A stretch of DNA of 10,253 bases. It comes from Deinococcus hopiensis KR-140. Its GTDB lineage: Bacteria > Deinococcota > Deinococci > Deinococcales > Deinococcaceae. Under the pieces are notes generated by a model. The model was not told the origin of the DNA, searched no databases, and saw only the letters and a list, made by a program, of their open reading frames with translations. Positions 1 through 6,283 of this stretch are shown here, piece by piece. The stretch spans positions 1 to 10,253 of the forward strand of contig CALPYF020000077.1 in NCBI GenBank assembly GCA_943327755.2. The letters run 5' to 3'. The position numbers and the translations under genes were made by a program. Position 1 is the first letter of the stretch. Every line of letters begins with the position of its first letter.

Positions 1-208
1 GGGCCACCGTCCGGGTTTTTGATTCCAGCGTGGCTGCTCTGGGCAGATGAAGCGCGATCTTGCGGTGGAGTGTGGACTCGGCCTGGAGCACGGCCAGGAG
101 CACTTCGGCAAGACGACGGAGCGCGTCCGTCCGGCGGTGTGGCCAGCGAGTGTGCAGGTAGGTGGCCAACGTGTCAGCATGGAAGCGGGCAGTATCGGGG
201 ATCGTCAC
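1..208 (-). pseudogene. IS4-family transposase, 5' end only (cut by window edge)
   Basis: Reading the minus strand from a GTG at 208 gives an open frame of 69 codons that leaves the window at base 1. It begins VTIPDTARFHADTLATYL and contains the stretches TRWPHRRTDALRRLAEVL and ESTLHRKIALHLP. This resembles, from memory, the N-terminal region of IS4-family transposases found in Deinococcus, which help cut and paste the element. The catalytic DDE residues would lie beyond the edge, so I cannot tell whether the gene is intact. An in-frame stop lies 27 bases upstream of the GTG, and there is no other start between, so the GTG is the only choice. A weak AAGGGCGG lies upstream. I could not define the terminal inverted repeat of this element. 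The frame is clear; the family is recognised by pattern only. Confidence 0.6.
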
Positions 209-376
209 AGACCCAGATACCGCCCTTTTTCATGCCTCACTGCGTTCAGGACGCCATTTCTGGCGAAGTGTCAGGTGCTGAGCACAGGTTCACTCAAAAT
301 GCTCAGAATGTAGAGAATCCACGTCAGGATGGTCCTTACGCCAGATCGTCGCGCACTCACACGATTGAGAGCGCTT
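209..376. other. Intergenic spacer between IS4 fragment and topA-like gene
   Basis: I see no gene here. The spacer should contain the promoter-side terminal repeat of the IS4 element, but I could not place its end. A 24-base inverted repeat occurs next to the topoisomerase stop codon and is listed separately. Confidence 0.4.
351..374. terminator. Hairpin just after the topoisomerase stop codon
   Basis: Arms gcgc-a-ctca and tgag-a-gcgc (one mismatch) flank a 6-base loop, two bases beyond the minus-strand stop at 377-379. On the plus strand the hairpin is followed by four T. On the minus strand, the direction of the topoisomerase gene, there is no T run. It may end the topoisomerase message poorly, or mainly stop plus-strand transcription. 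Confidence 0.35.
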
Positions 377-2389
377 TTAGGGGGCGGTTTTTTTGCGCGA
401 GCTGCGCGTTACACCAGCTTTATCGCCTTTCGTTCGGGGAGTGGTTGAGCGTTTCGTGGCTGGCCGTTTCAAAGGCACCTTGCCCGCCAGGAGGTCAGCG
501 GCGACCTCGGAGGTGAGATCATCGGGCACCAGATCAACAGGGAGGGGGGCGGTGCGGCCCTCCAGGGCCAGGATCACTTCACCGCCTCGCACGGTCACCA
601 CGGCGCCTGGGACGCGCGGTACGGGCACGCTGGGGGCGCGCTGGGGGGCCTGCGCAATGGTGCGCGCGAAGCCTTCCGACCAGAAGCGGGTCAGGTAGGC
701 CTCTCGTTTCAGGGCGCCTTCTGCAATCTGGTCCAGCTCTGCTTCCATGTGCGCGGTGAACTGGACATCTACCAGATCCGCACAGGCCTGCGCCAGATAG
801 GCACTGACCAACAGGCCCAGCCACGTCACCGTGAGTTGCCGCTTCACCACGCGGGTATAACCCCGGTGGTCCAGGGTGCTGAGGATGGAGGCATAGGTGG
901 AAGGGCGGCCAACGCCCACCTTCTCCAGCGCGCGCACGAGGGAGGCCTCAGTAAAGCGGCCTGGCGCAGGCGTTTTCTTTTCCTCTGCCTTAGCGTCTTT
1001 GACGGGTAGGGTGGCCCCTTGCGGCACGTCGGGAAGCACCTGGCTCTCTTCGCTGTCCCCTTCCTGCACGTCCTGGTACAGCTGCGTGAAGCCCGGCTCG
1101 GTGACCGTGCGGCCGATCACCCCGAGCTGGACCGCTCCCGCTTTCAGGATCAGGGTGGTTTTCATGCCGGTCAGATCCAGCATCTGGGAGGCCACCGTGC
1201 GCCGGTAGATCAGGTCATACAGGGCCCGCTCATCACCCGTCAGGCCAGTGGTCTCCGGCGCTTTGAAGACCTTGCCGGACGGGCGGATGGCCTCATGCGC
1301 CTCCTGTGCGTTCTTGGCCTTTGCCGCGTAGGTCCTGGGCACTGAAGGCACAGCCCCCAGTCCGAAGGCGGCCACGGCCACCGCACGCGCCGCTGAGGTG
1401 GCTTCATCACTGAGCGAAGGGCTGTCCGTGCGCATGTACGTGATGTGGCCACCCTCATAGAGCTTCTGGGCGACATCCATGCTCTGTTTGGGGTTGAACT
1501 TCAGAGCCTTGGAGGCCTCCTGTTGCAGCGTCGAGGTGGTGAACGGCGTCGGGGGCTTGGTGGAGTACGGCACGCACTCAGTGGAGAGCACCGTCACGGG
1601 ACGGGCCTTGAGGAACGTCACCAGCTGCCCCGCCTGTTCAGCCGTCAGCACCAGCGCGTCCGTCTTCAGCTGGCCGGTGGCCGGGTCAAAGTCCTTGGGG
1701 GTGGCCAGGCGCTGACCGCTCACGCCGAGGACGGTAGCTGTGAAGGGCTTCTTGTCGCCGATTTGAGCGGTGACCCGCCAGTAGGGGGCGGAGACGTGCG
1801 CCATGCGGGCCTGCTCGCGGTGTGCCAGGGCCACAAGCGCGGCCGACTGCACCCGCCCGGCCGAAAGACCAGACGAAATGCTGTTCCAGAGCAGCGGTGA
1901 GACCCCATAGCCCAGGAGCCGGTCGATGATGCGCCGGGATTCCTGCGCACCGACCAGGGCGTAATCAATCGGGCGGGTGTGCTGAGCGGCGGCCTGAATG
2001 GCTTCCTTGGTGATCTCGTGAAAGGTCATGCGCTCGAAGCCACTCTTGAGGCCCAAGGCGGCAACGAGGTGCCAGGCGATGGCCTCGCCTTCGCGGTCCG
2101 GGTCGGTGGCCAGCAGCACCCGATCAGCTGTTTTGACCAGCGCGCGCAGTTCGGCAACCACTTTCTTTTTGCCCGCGGGCACGATGTAGATGGGCTTGAA
2201 GCTGTCGGAGACATTGACGCCCAGGCGCGCCCAGGCCTCGCTGGCGTACTTCTCCGGGATCTCGGCTTTCGTGGAGGGCAAATCTCGGATGTGGCCCAGG
2301 CTGGCGCGCACGGTGTAGCCGCTGCCCAGGTAACCCTGAATCTTCTTCGCCTTGCTGGGGGACTCCACAATGACGAGCGTGGTGGACAT
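377..2389 (-). CDS. topA: Type IA DNA topoisomerase (topoisomerase I-like, no zinc fingers)
   Basis: A 670-residue type IA topoisomerase. These enzymes relax negatively supercoiled DNA by nicking one strand through a tyrosine link and passing the other strand. The N-terminal Toprim domain shows VIVESPSKAKKI (Glu9) and the DPDRE motif (residues 96-100). The central domain has SAGRVQSAAL near 177. The active site HITYMRTDS places the catalytic tyrosine at about 318 with Arg320 after it. EAHEAIRPSG follows near 363. The body ends near residue 580. The tail is Lys/Arg/Thr-rich (about 640-670) and lacks the Cys4 zinc-ribbon repeats of long chromosomal TopA; only two cysteines occur, C272 and C536, not in a metal motif. 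The ATG at 2389 has a GGAGG five bases upstream. The shortened C-terminus and the Fic/IS context suggest a plasmid-type second topoisomerase, not the housekeeping copy; that is inference. It is divergent from the Fic toxin-antitoxin pair. Confidence 0.95.
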   Translation of the reverse strand: MSTTLVIVESPSKAKKIQGYLGSGYTVRASLGHIRDLPSTKAEIPEKYASEAWARLGVNVSDSFKPIYIVPAGKKKVVAELRALVKTADRVLLATDPDREGEAIAWHLVAALGLKSGFERMTFHEITKEAIQAAAQHTRPIDYALVGAQESRRIIDRLLGYGVSPLLWNSISSGLSAGRVQSAALVALAHREQARMAHVSAPYWRVTAQIGDKKPFTATVLGVSGQRLATPKDFDPATGQLKTDALVLTAEQAGQLVTFLKARPVTVLSTECVPYSTKPPTPFTTSTLQQEASKALKFNPKQSMDVAQKLYEGGHITYMRTDSPSLSDEATSAARAVAVAAFGLGAVPSVPRTYAAKAKNAQEAHEAIRPSGKVFKAPETTGLTGDERALYDLIYRRTVASQMLDLTGMKTTLILKAGAVQLGVIGRTVTEPGFTQLYQDVQEGDSEESQVLPDVPQGATLPVKDAKAEEKKTPAPGRFTEASLVRALEKVGVGRPSTYASILSTLDHRGYTRVVKRQLTVTWLGLLVSAYLAQACADLVDVQFTAHMEAELDQIAEGALKREAYLTRFWSEGFARTIAQAPQRAPSVPVPRVPGAVVTVRGGEVILALEGRTAPLPVDLVPDDLTSEVAADLLAGKVPLKRPATKRSTTPRTKGDKAGVTRSSRKKTAP

Positions 2390-2394
2390 AGGGC

Positions 2395-2399
2395 CTCCA
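2395..2399 (-). promoter_or_regulatory. Ribosome binding site of the topoisomerase gene
   Basis: GGAGG on the minus strand, five bases before the ATG at 2389. It fixes the start, which also gives the canonical MSTTLVIVESPSKA N-terminus. A promoter further up is less clear: TTGATC with a TTATCT about 15 bases downstream is the best weak pair. Confidence 0.7.
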
Positions 2400-2468
2400 G
2401 AGTGAAACTTCTTCAGATAATGCGAGGAAAAAGCCGATCAAGGCGCTGATTTATTCTAGCAAAACCGC

Positions 2469-2497
2469 TTGAGAAGCAAGGCGTAGCGCGGTAAAAT
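2469..2497 (+). promoter_or_regulatory. Sigma70-type promoter of the antitoxin-fic operon
   Basis: TTGAGA at 2469-2474 and TAAAAT at 2492-2497 are separated by 17 bases, each one base from consensus. The expected transcript start, near 2504, falls at the ribosome binding site AGGAGG (2505-2510), which is seven bases before the ATG at 2518. The leader would therefore be only about 14 bases. It points away from the topoisomerase gene, so one small region serves both units. Confidence 0.7.
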
Positions 2498-2517
2498 AGA
2501 CCACAGGAGGCCCCACC

Positions 2518-2730
2518 ATGACTATCCCCCTGCTTCGAATGTCCGAAGAGCGCGAAGAGCGCAAAGCGGCCCTCACGGCGGCCGACCATCACCTGCGCAT
2601 CGAGGGCGCCCAGGCATCCGCTGAGACAGCCCATCTGTTTCAGCAGTACGCCGATGGGGTGCTGGACGCGCAGGGCCTGAAAGACGCGCTGGACGCCCAT
2701 TACCGGCATCCAGATCCGCAGCCCCTCTAA
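2518..2730 (+). CDS. VbhA-like antitoxin of a Fic toxin-antitoxin pair
   Basis: A 70-residue, charged, helical protein encoded directly ahead of a Fic protein, as in VbhA/VbhT pairs. In class I Fic systems the antitoxin inserts a helix with the motif [S/T]xxxE[G/N]; the glutamate blocks productive ATP binding in the toxin. Here RIEGAQAS holds the Glu29-Gly30 pair after a helix rich in Arg and Ala. The position four before the glutamate is His25 instead of Ser/Thr. The C-terminal half (HLFQQYADGVLDAQGLKDAL) fits the second helical part of the family. AGGAGG seven bases upstream supports the ATG. The stop at 2728-2730 lies two bases before the toxin start, so the pair is probably translationally coupled. 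Assignment rests on size, motif and position. Confidence 0.8.
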   Translation: MTIPLLRMSEEREERKAALTAADHHLRIEGAQASAETAHLFQQYADGVLDAQGLKDALDAHYRHPDPQPL

Positions 2731-2732
2731 GC

Positions 2733-3617
2733 GTGAGACCGAAATACGGCACCTACCTGCAGGAGAACGGGGTGCTCAAGAACCGCCTGGGGCTGACCGA
2801 CCAGGCGGCGCTTTCTGCCCAGGAAGCGGACTACTCGAAGATGCGTTACGCCCTGATGCAGGCCGGCCTGGGACCGAAGGTACAGACGTTCGATCTGGAG
2901 CACCTGAAGGCCAACCACCGCTTTCTCTTCCAGGACGTGTACGAGTGGGCGGGCCGGACGCGCGGGGAGGTCACCCAGATTGGCAGCGACCTCTTTCTGC
3001 CCCCACCTGGACTGAAGAAAGGCGAGACGGAGTTCCTGCGCGCGGATCTGATCGCGCCCAGGCTGGAGAAGGTGTTCGACCAGCTGCGGGAGGACCAGCA
3101 CCTGCGGGGGCTCAGCCGCGGCGAGTTCGCCGATAAGGCGGCGACGCTACTGGCGGACGTCAACATGGCCCACCCCTTCCGGGAAGGGAACGGCCGCACG
3201 CAGCGCGTGTTCATGGAGCAACTGGGCGCGCAGGCGGGGCACAAGTTGGACTTCGCGCCGATCACGCAGGAGCGGATGCGGGTGGACAGCATCTCAGCAG
3301 AGAAAGGCGACCTCAGCGGGTTTCAGCAGATGTTCCGGGAGATCACGGATCAGCGTCAGGTGGCCTTGATGGTGGAGGCATTCCGGCATCTGGAGCGCGA
3401 GGGCTTCAATCCGAACAGCATGTACATCATGGCCACCCAGCACGGCCAGGTGTACGAAGCAGACCCGGTTGAGCGCACGACGAGGGCCGCCATGCTGATC
3501 ACCGCTGAGAGCAAGCTGCTGGTGACGCCAGCTGAAAGTCTGCAGAAGGCCATACAGACGGAGAACGGCGTCCGGTTCACGGCCAATCACGGCCGGGGGC
3601 TGGGCATGGAGATGTAG
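2733..3617 (+). CDS. Fic-domain protein AMP-transferase (VbhT-like toxin)
   Basis: A 294-residue Fic/DOC-family protein. Such enzymes usually move AMP from ATP onto a target hydroxyl; VbhT-type toxins modify GyrB and ParE and so stop topoisomerase action. The N-terminus RPKYGTYLQENGVLKNRLG is typical of the class. The catalytic motif HPFREGNGRTQR is intact, with His147, Glu151, Asn153, Arg155 and Arg158. GSDLFLPPPGL (about 84-94) is the likely target-binding flap. About 90 C-terminal residues after 210 form an accessory region I do not recognise. The start is GTG at 2733, two bases after the antitoxin stop, with no own Shine-Dalgarno, which implies coupling. An internal start would remove the conserved N-terminus. 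The motif shows an active enzyme; its target here is unknown. Confidence 0.9.
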   Translation: MRPKYGTYLQENGVLKNRLGLTDQAALSAQEADYSKMRYALMQAGLGPKVQTFDLEHLKANHRFLFQDVYEWAGRTRGEVTQIGSDLFLPPPGLKKGETEFLRADLIAPRLEKVFDQLREDQHLRGLSRGEFADKAATLLADVNMAHPFREGNGRTQRVFMEQLGAQAGHKLDFAPITQERMRVDSISAEKGDLSGFQQMFREITDQRQVALMVEAFRHLEREGFNPNSMYIMATQHGQVYEADPVERTTRAAMLITAESKLLVTPAESLQKAIQTENGVRFTANHGRGLGMEM

Positions 3618-3658
3618 GGTGTGTCCCAGCGCCCCACTCTTCTCAGACAGGAGAGAAT

Positions 3659-3674
3659 TTCTGTAAAAACAGAA
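3659..3674. repeat. Perfect inverted repeat, operator-like
   Basis: TTCTGT and ACAGAA flank AAAA. It lies 14 bases before the -35 box at 3689, a fitting place for a regulator. It loosely recalls the Deinococcus radiation/desiccation response palindrome but differs in bases and spacing, so no regulator is assigned. Confidence 0.4.
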
Positions 3675-3688
3675 CAGATTGCATGGTG

Positions 3689-3717
3689 TTGACTTTTGAC
3701 GTATTACGGGGTATCTT
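3689..3717 (+). promoter_or_regulatory. Sigma70-type promoter
   Basis: TTGACT (3689-3694) and TATCTT (3712-3717) are spaced by exactly 17 bases. The predicted transcript start, near 3724, is just three bases before a strong terminator hairpin. A message passing that hairpin could run through the T-arm-like structure to the second terminator near 3986. Confidence 0.55.
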
Positions 3718-3726
3718 AGAGGAATC

Positions 3727-3750
3727 AAGGCGGCCCTTGGGCTGCCTTTT
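3727..3750 (+). terminator. Intrinsic terminator
   Basis: Nine-base stem (3727-3735 with 3740-3748, one G-U pair), loop CTTG, ending in TTTT (3747-3750). It is about 110 bases beyond the fic stop codon and could end that operon, but it also sits at the start of any transcript from the 3689 promoter. Confidence 0.75.
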
Positions 3751-3937
3751 CCGCTGAAGCGTGGGCACGGTGACGGACCCATGACGAACGGGGGTTAAAA
3801 AGGATCAGGTAGAGCCAAGGGAGCCCAAAAGGCGCTCTCACAAGCCCTCCAGGCCTCCAGCCGATACTTTGACCCATGAAGGGCAGCGTTCACCTTCTCA
3901 AAACGAACGTGCGAGTGGGGCGGAAGTAGGCCCTCGG

Positions 3938-3962
3938 ATTGGTTCGATTCCAATCACCCACA
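3938..3962 (+). other. tRNA-like T arm and 3' acceptor strand (tRNA remnant or tRNA-like RNA)
   Basis: ATTGG and CCAAT (3938-3942, 3950-3954) enclose the seven-base loop TTCGATT, which fits the invariant T-loop pattern TTCRANY. Seven bases CACCCAC follow, in the place of the 3' acceptor strand, then A and CC. A terminator starts a few bases later, as after many tRNA genes. No matching GTGGGTG acceptor strand or D and anticodon arms were found at the expected distance upstream; GTGGG at 3915-3919 can pair only partly. It may be a tRNA 3' end left by an integrative element, a decayed tRNA, or the end of a longer tRNA-like RNA. Confidence 0.4.
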
Positions 3963-3970
3963 CCTCTACA

Positions 3971-3993
3971 GGCGGCCTCCGGGCCGCTTCTTC
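3971..3993 (+). terminator. Intrinsic terminator after the T-arm-like structure
   Basis: GCGGCC and GGCCGC form a perfect six-base stem closed by the tetraloop TCCG, followed by TTCTTC. Strand and position suit an RNA gene ending at about 3962. Confidence 0.7.
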
Positions 3994-4260
3994 ATTGAAT
4001 CCGGCGTCCATGCTGATTGAGCACCTGTTGAAACACGATTGGAGCTTGACAACGGAACGAGCATGCACGTGTCCAGCCTGTGTCTCGGTGTTGCTTCTTG
4101 CTGCGGCAGCCGAGCCATCGAACGGGGGATTCATTCCCTCCTAGACCGCGATGAAGTGGAGCATCCGGAACGAAAAAAGTCTGCGCCAAAGTCCCATCCG
4201 TTTCATAATGCGTATAAGCAAACCACTACACACATCCGCCAGACTCCAAGCGATATTTCC

Positions 4261-4266
4261 AGGGGG
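4261..4266 (+). promoter_or_regulatory. Ribosome binding site deciding the TTG start of tcmP
   Basis: AGGGGG lies eight bases before the TTG at 4275 and is the only good Shine-Dalgarno near the conserved N-terminus. Confidence 0.6.
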
Positions 4267-4274
4267 ACACCACC

Positions 4275-5405
4275 TTGCCCGCACCAGATGACTTTTTTGA
4301 CGACTCCCAGCGCTTAGCTTCAAAGATCAAGACCGAGATTGTCGTCAAATATTTCAAGCCCTGGCTCGACATCTTGGCAAGACGGGCTCCGAAGGTTGGG
4401 TATGTCGATCTGTTCTGTGGTCCGGGAAAGTTCGTGAACGAAGCGGGGCAGGAGTTTCCGTCGACACCCCTGCGGATTCTCGACCTCGTGGCGCAACATC
4501 CAGAGCTTACCTCGACTCTGTATCTGCACTTCAATGACGCTGAGGCCAGACATGCGGCTAGCTTGCGCACAGCCATGGAAGCCCATCCTGCCTGGCCCTT
4601 GATCTGCCGCCGGGTGACGATCTCCAGCCAGCGAGTCAGTGCAGAAACTGTCCGGTCGTGGATTCAACCTTACCCGGCCCTGTACTTTCTCGATCCTTTT
4701 GGGTACGGCGGCTTCACTTTCGAGGATCTGGACACCATTGTCCGGCAGCACGGCAATGACCTGTTGTTCTTTCTCAACTACAACCGCTTCAATCCAGAAC
4801 TAAATCATCAGAATCCACTGATACGTCGTCAACCCGAAACCCTGCTTGGAACCACAAGCTATGAGGCACTTCAACACAGCCTGCAGGCGGCGGCCACCTC
4901 CTCTCAACGGCAGGCCATCATCACGGATCACATATGGTCCCAGTTGGAGCGGGGAGGTGCCCCCCAGCACTACGTGGTGCCCTTCGAGTTCAAGTTCAGC
5001 GACCGCGACCGCACCAGCCACTACATTGTGTTCGTCTCCAAGAACGCCAACGCTCGCAAAATCATCCGGGAAGTCATGGCTGGATTGAGAACTGATCGTG
5101 CAGGGGGGAGTTTCGAGTTCAACCCCCATGCACTCCAGGGTGGGCTGTTCGACGGACATTTCCGCCTGGGGGACGAACTTCACCGCATGTTTGCTGGTCG
5201 CACCCTAGCTGTGCAGGACGTTATTGCTGGACATGACAGGGCCTTTCCCCGCTCCCCCTACGTGGAGAAAGACTACAAATCCACCCTCAAGCAGCTCCGC
5301 GACAGGGATTACCTCACCGTCATCAAACCAGATGGCAAAGCCGTACCTAGAAATCAAATGCCAGATACGGCCCTCGTAACGTTCGCGGCCCTTAATCAGC
5401 GCTGA
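4275..5405 (+). CDS. tcmP: Three-Cys-motif partner protein TcmP
   Basis: A 376-residue protein that I recognise as TcmP, a family named for being encoded beside a three-Cys-motif protein, as here. Its biochemical role is not established. The N-terminus has the typical FFDD then KIKTEIVVKYFKPWLDIL. GYVDLFCGPGKF (about 42-53) resembles the SAM-binding motif I of methyltransferases, and ALYFLDPFGYGGF (about 135-147) a motif IV-like strand end, so a methyltransferase-like fold is likely; that is inference. The end (about 325-350, YVEKDYKSTLKQLRDRDYLTVI) looks like a winged helix. The start is TTG at 4275, preceded by AGGGGG (4261-4266) at eight bases; no in-frame ATG lies nearby and the N-terminus fits the family. 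The 3' end overlaps the convergent DUF5131 gene by 14 bases. Confidence 0.85.
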   Translation: MPAPDDFFDDSQRLASKIKTEIVVKYFKPWLDILARRAPKVGYVDLFCGPGKFVNEAGQEFPSTPLRILDLVAQHPELTSTLYLHFNDAEARHAASLRTAMEAHPAWPLICRRVTISSQRVSAETVRSWIQPYPALYFLDPFGYGGFTFEDLDTIVRQHGNDLLFFLNYNRFNPELNHQNPLIRRQPETLLGTTSYEALQHSLQAAATSSQRQAIITDHIWSQLERGGAPQHYVVPFEFKFSDRDRTSHYIVFVSKNANARKIIREVMAGLRTDRAGGSFEFNPHALQGGLFDGHFRLGDELHRMFAGRTLAVQDVIAGHDRAFPRSPYVEKDYKSTLKQLRDRDYLTVIKPDGKAVPRNQMPDTALVTFAALNQR

Positions 5406-6132
5406 GTTCTACGACGTCCTCTTCAAGCGAAGCCAGCAGCGCAGGCATTTCGTCCCAGACCCGGCCGTCCAGAAGGCGACCGTTTTTCTTGGGTGTGGCA
5501 CCGCCCCACTGCTTGTGGAAGAACGCGACTCCACTCTCCTGGCACTGATCGCGGATACTCCGCACCCATTCTTCCTCAATGGGGCGGTGGTGGCGTCCAG
5601 ACTCACCACCCGTGATTACCCAATGAATGCCGGTCAGATCCAGCGTCAACGGCCCTAGAAGGGGCTCGCATGAAAGAAACCGAACCTTCGCAGGCACCTG
5701 TCGCAGCTGATCAATACGCGTGGTGTATTTCTGGGTCTCGACAGATACGCCGATCCAGACGTTGTCAGGCCAGGGCAACAGGGACGCCACCTCAGCGAGC
5801 CGGTCAGCGCGCTTGGTCAGCACTTGGAAGACGTGTTGCGGACAGGATTCCATTACTTCGAAGATCTGCTTCAGGTAGCTCAGCGGCATCTGCTCGTGGA
5901 ACAGATCAGACATTGAGTTGACGAAGATCCGGCTCGGCGTTCGCCAGCTTCGTGGCTGGTTGAGCCGCTGCGAATGAAGCGTGAAGGCAAAGCCCTCTGG
6001 GAAAGTGTTTTTGAATCGCTTCGTGATTTCCTCGGCGTAACAGTTCTTGCAGCCAGGCGAGACTTTGGTGCATCCCGTCGTGGGATTCCACGTTTTGTCC
6101 GTCCATTCGATTCCGGTTTTACCCCTCGCCAT
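5392..6132 (-). CDS. Phage Gp37/Gp68-like three-Cys-motif protein (DUF5131)
   Basis: A 246-residue protein of the Gp37/Gp68 family (PF07505, DUF5131). The start IEWTDKTWNPTTGCTKVSPG is followed by CKNCYAEE; Cys21, Cys28 and Cys31 form the CX6CX2C triad of the name, which looks able to bind an iron-sulfur cluster and has been likened to radical SAM proteins. Other family blocks are VNSMSDLFHE (71-80), QVLTKRADR (103-111), WIGVSVE (126-132), CEPLLGPL (155-162), WVITGGESG (171-179) and FFHKQWGG (204-211), consistent with a barrel fold. The ATG at 6132 has GAGGAG seven bases upstream. It is the regular genomic partner of TcmP; the two genes converge and overlap by 14 bases. The reaction catalysed is unknown. 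All family motifs appear intact. Confidence 0.9.
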   Translation of the reverse strand: MARGKTGIEWTDKTWNPTTGCTKVSPGCKNCYAEEITKRFKNTFPEGFAFTLHSQRLNQPRSWRTPSRIFVNSMSDLFHEQMPLSYLKQIFEVMESCPQHVFQVLTKRADRLAEVASLLPWPDNVWIGVSVETQKYTTRIDQLRQVPAKVRFLSCEPLLGPLTLDLTGIHWVITGGESGRHHRPIEEEWVRSIRDQCQESGVAFFHKQWGGATPKKNGRLLDGRVWDEMPALLASLEEDVVELSAD

Positions 6133-6232
6133 ACCTACACTCCTCGCCGCTGAAGCTCCGAGACCAGCCCGCTCAGGAGGATGTTGACATCAGCGCGTTT
6201 CATTGGCGGCATCATACACGCTTCTCAATCTG

Positions 6233-6265
6233 TTTGTAGCCTATTTGTGGCCCTATTGGACCACA
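6233..6265. promoter_or_regulatory. Operator-like repeat in the divergent DUF5131 / small-regulator region
   Basis: Two overlapping direct copies occur: TTTGTAGCCTATT (6233-6245) and TTTGTGGCCCTATT (6244-6257), period about 11 bases, one helical turn. An inverted repeat TGTGG (6246-6250) / CCACA (6261-6265) overlaps the second copy. Direct repeats at helical spacing are typical sites for ribbon-helix-helix dimers, and the next gene looks like one. It lies just ahead of the -10 box at 6272. Confidence 0.5.
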
Positions 6266-6271
6266 GAGTGA

Positions 6272-6277
6272 TAAGAT
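6272..6277 (+). promoter_or_regulatory. -10 box of a leaderless gene
   Basis: TAAGAT fits the TANNNT pattern used in Deinococcus for leaderless messages. It ends six bases before the GTG at 6284, so transcription would begin at or next to the start codon. No good -35 is visible. Confidence 0.5.
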
Positions 6278-6283
6278 GCATAG

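Larger units (their letters stand above)
3618..4274. other. Long non-coding interval with RNA-like signals
   Basis: No open frame here looks like a real gene: the longest lack a ribosome site and any family resemblance. The interval has, in order, a perfect inverted repeat, a promoter, a terminator, a tRNA-like T arm and a second terminator, each listed separately. The last part (about 3995-4260) shows nothing clear and is less GC-rich than the flanking genes. It should contain the tcmP promoter, perhaps near TATAAG at 4212-4217, but no matching -35 is visible. Confidence 0.5.

Noticed and set aside
1445..2449. Long plus-strand open frames inside the topoisomerase gene
   Set aside because: They are shadows of the GC-rich minus-strand gene, which has every expected motif.
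3659..3674. Deinococcus radiation/desiccation response motif
   Set aside because: The arms carry C/G where that motif has A/T and the spacing is one base short, so the match is not good enough.
3880..3965. Complete tRNA gene ending at the T arm
   Set aside because: No acceptor partner, D arm or anticodon arm with a valid loop could be built at the right spacing.
3755..3965. tmRNA gene
   Set aside because: GTGGG near 3760 could pair partly with the 3' acceptor strand, but no tag reading frame or typical 5' domain was seen.
4046..4074. Promoter with a perfect TTGACA
   Set aside because: No acceptable -10 box occurs at 16-18 bases.
3869..4144. Open frame of 91 codons in the non-coding interval
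   Set aside because: It has no ribosome site, runs through the T arm and terminator structures, and its composition is not protein-like.
4039..4317. Open frame of 92 codons overlapping the tcmP start
   Set aside because: It begins at a non-ATG start without a ribosome site and shows no family likeness.
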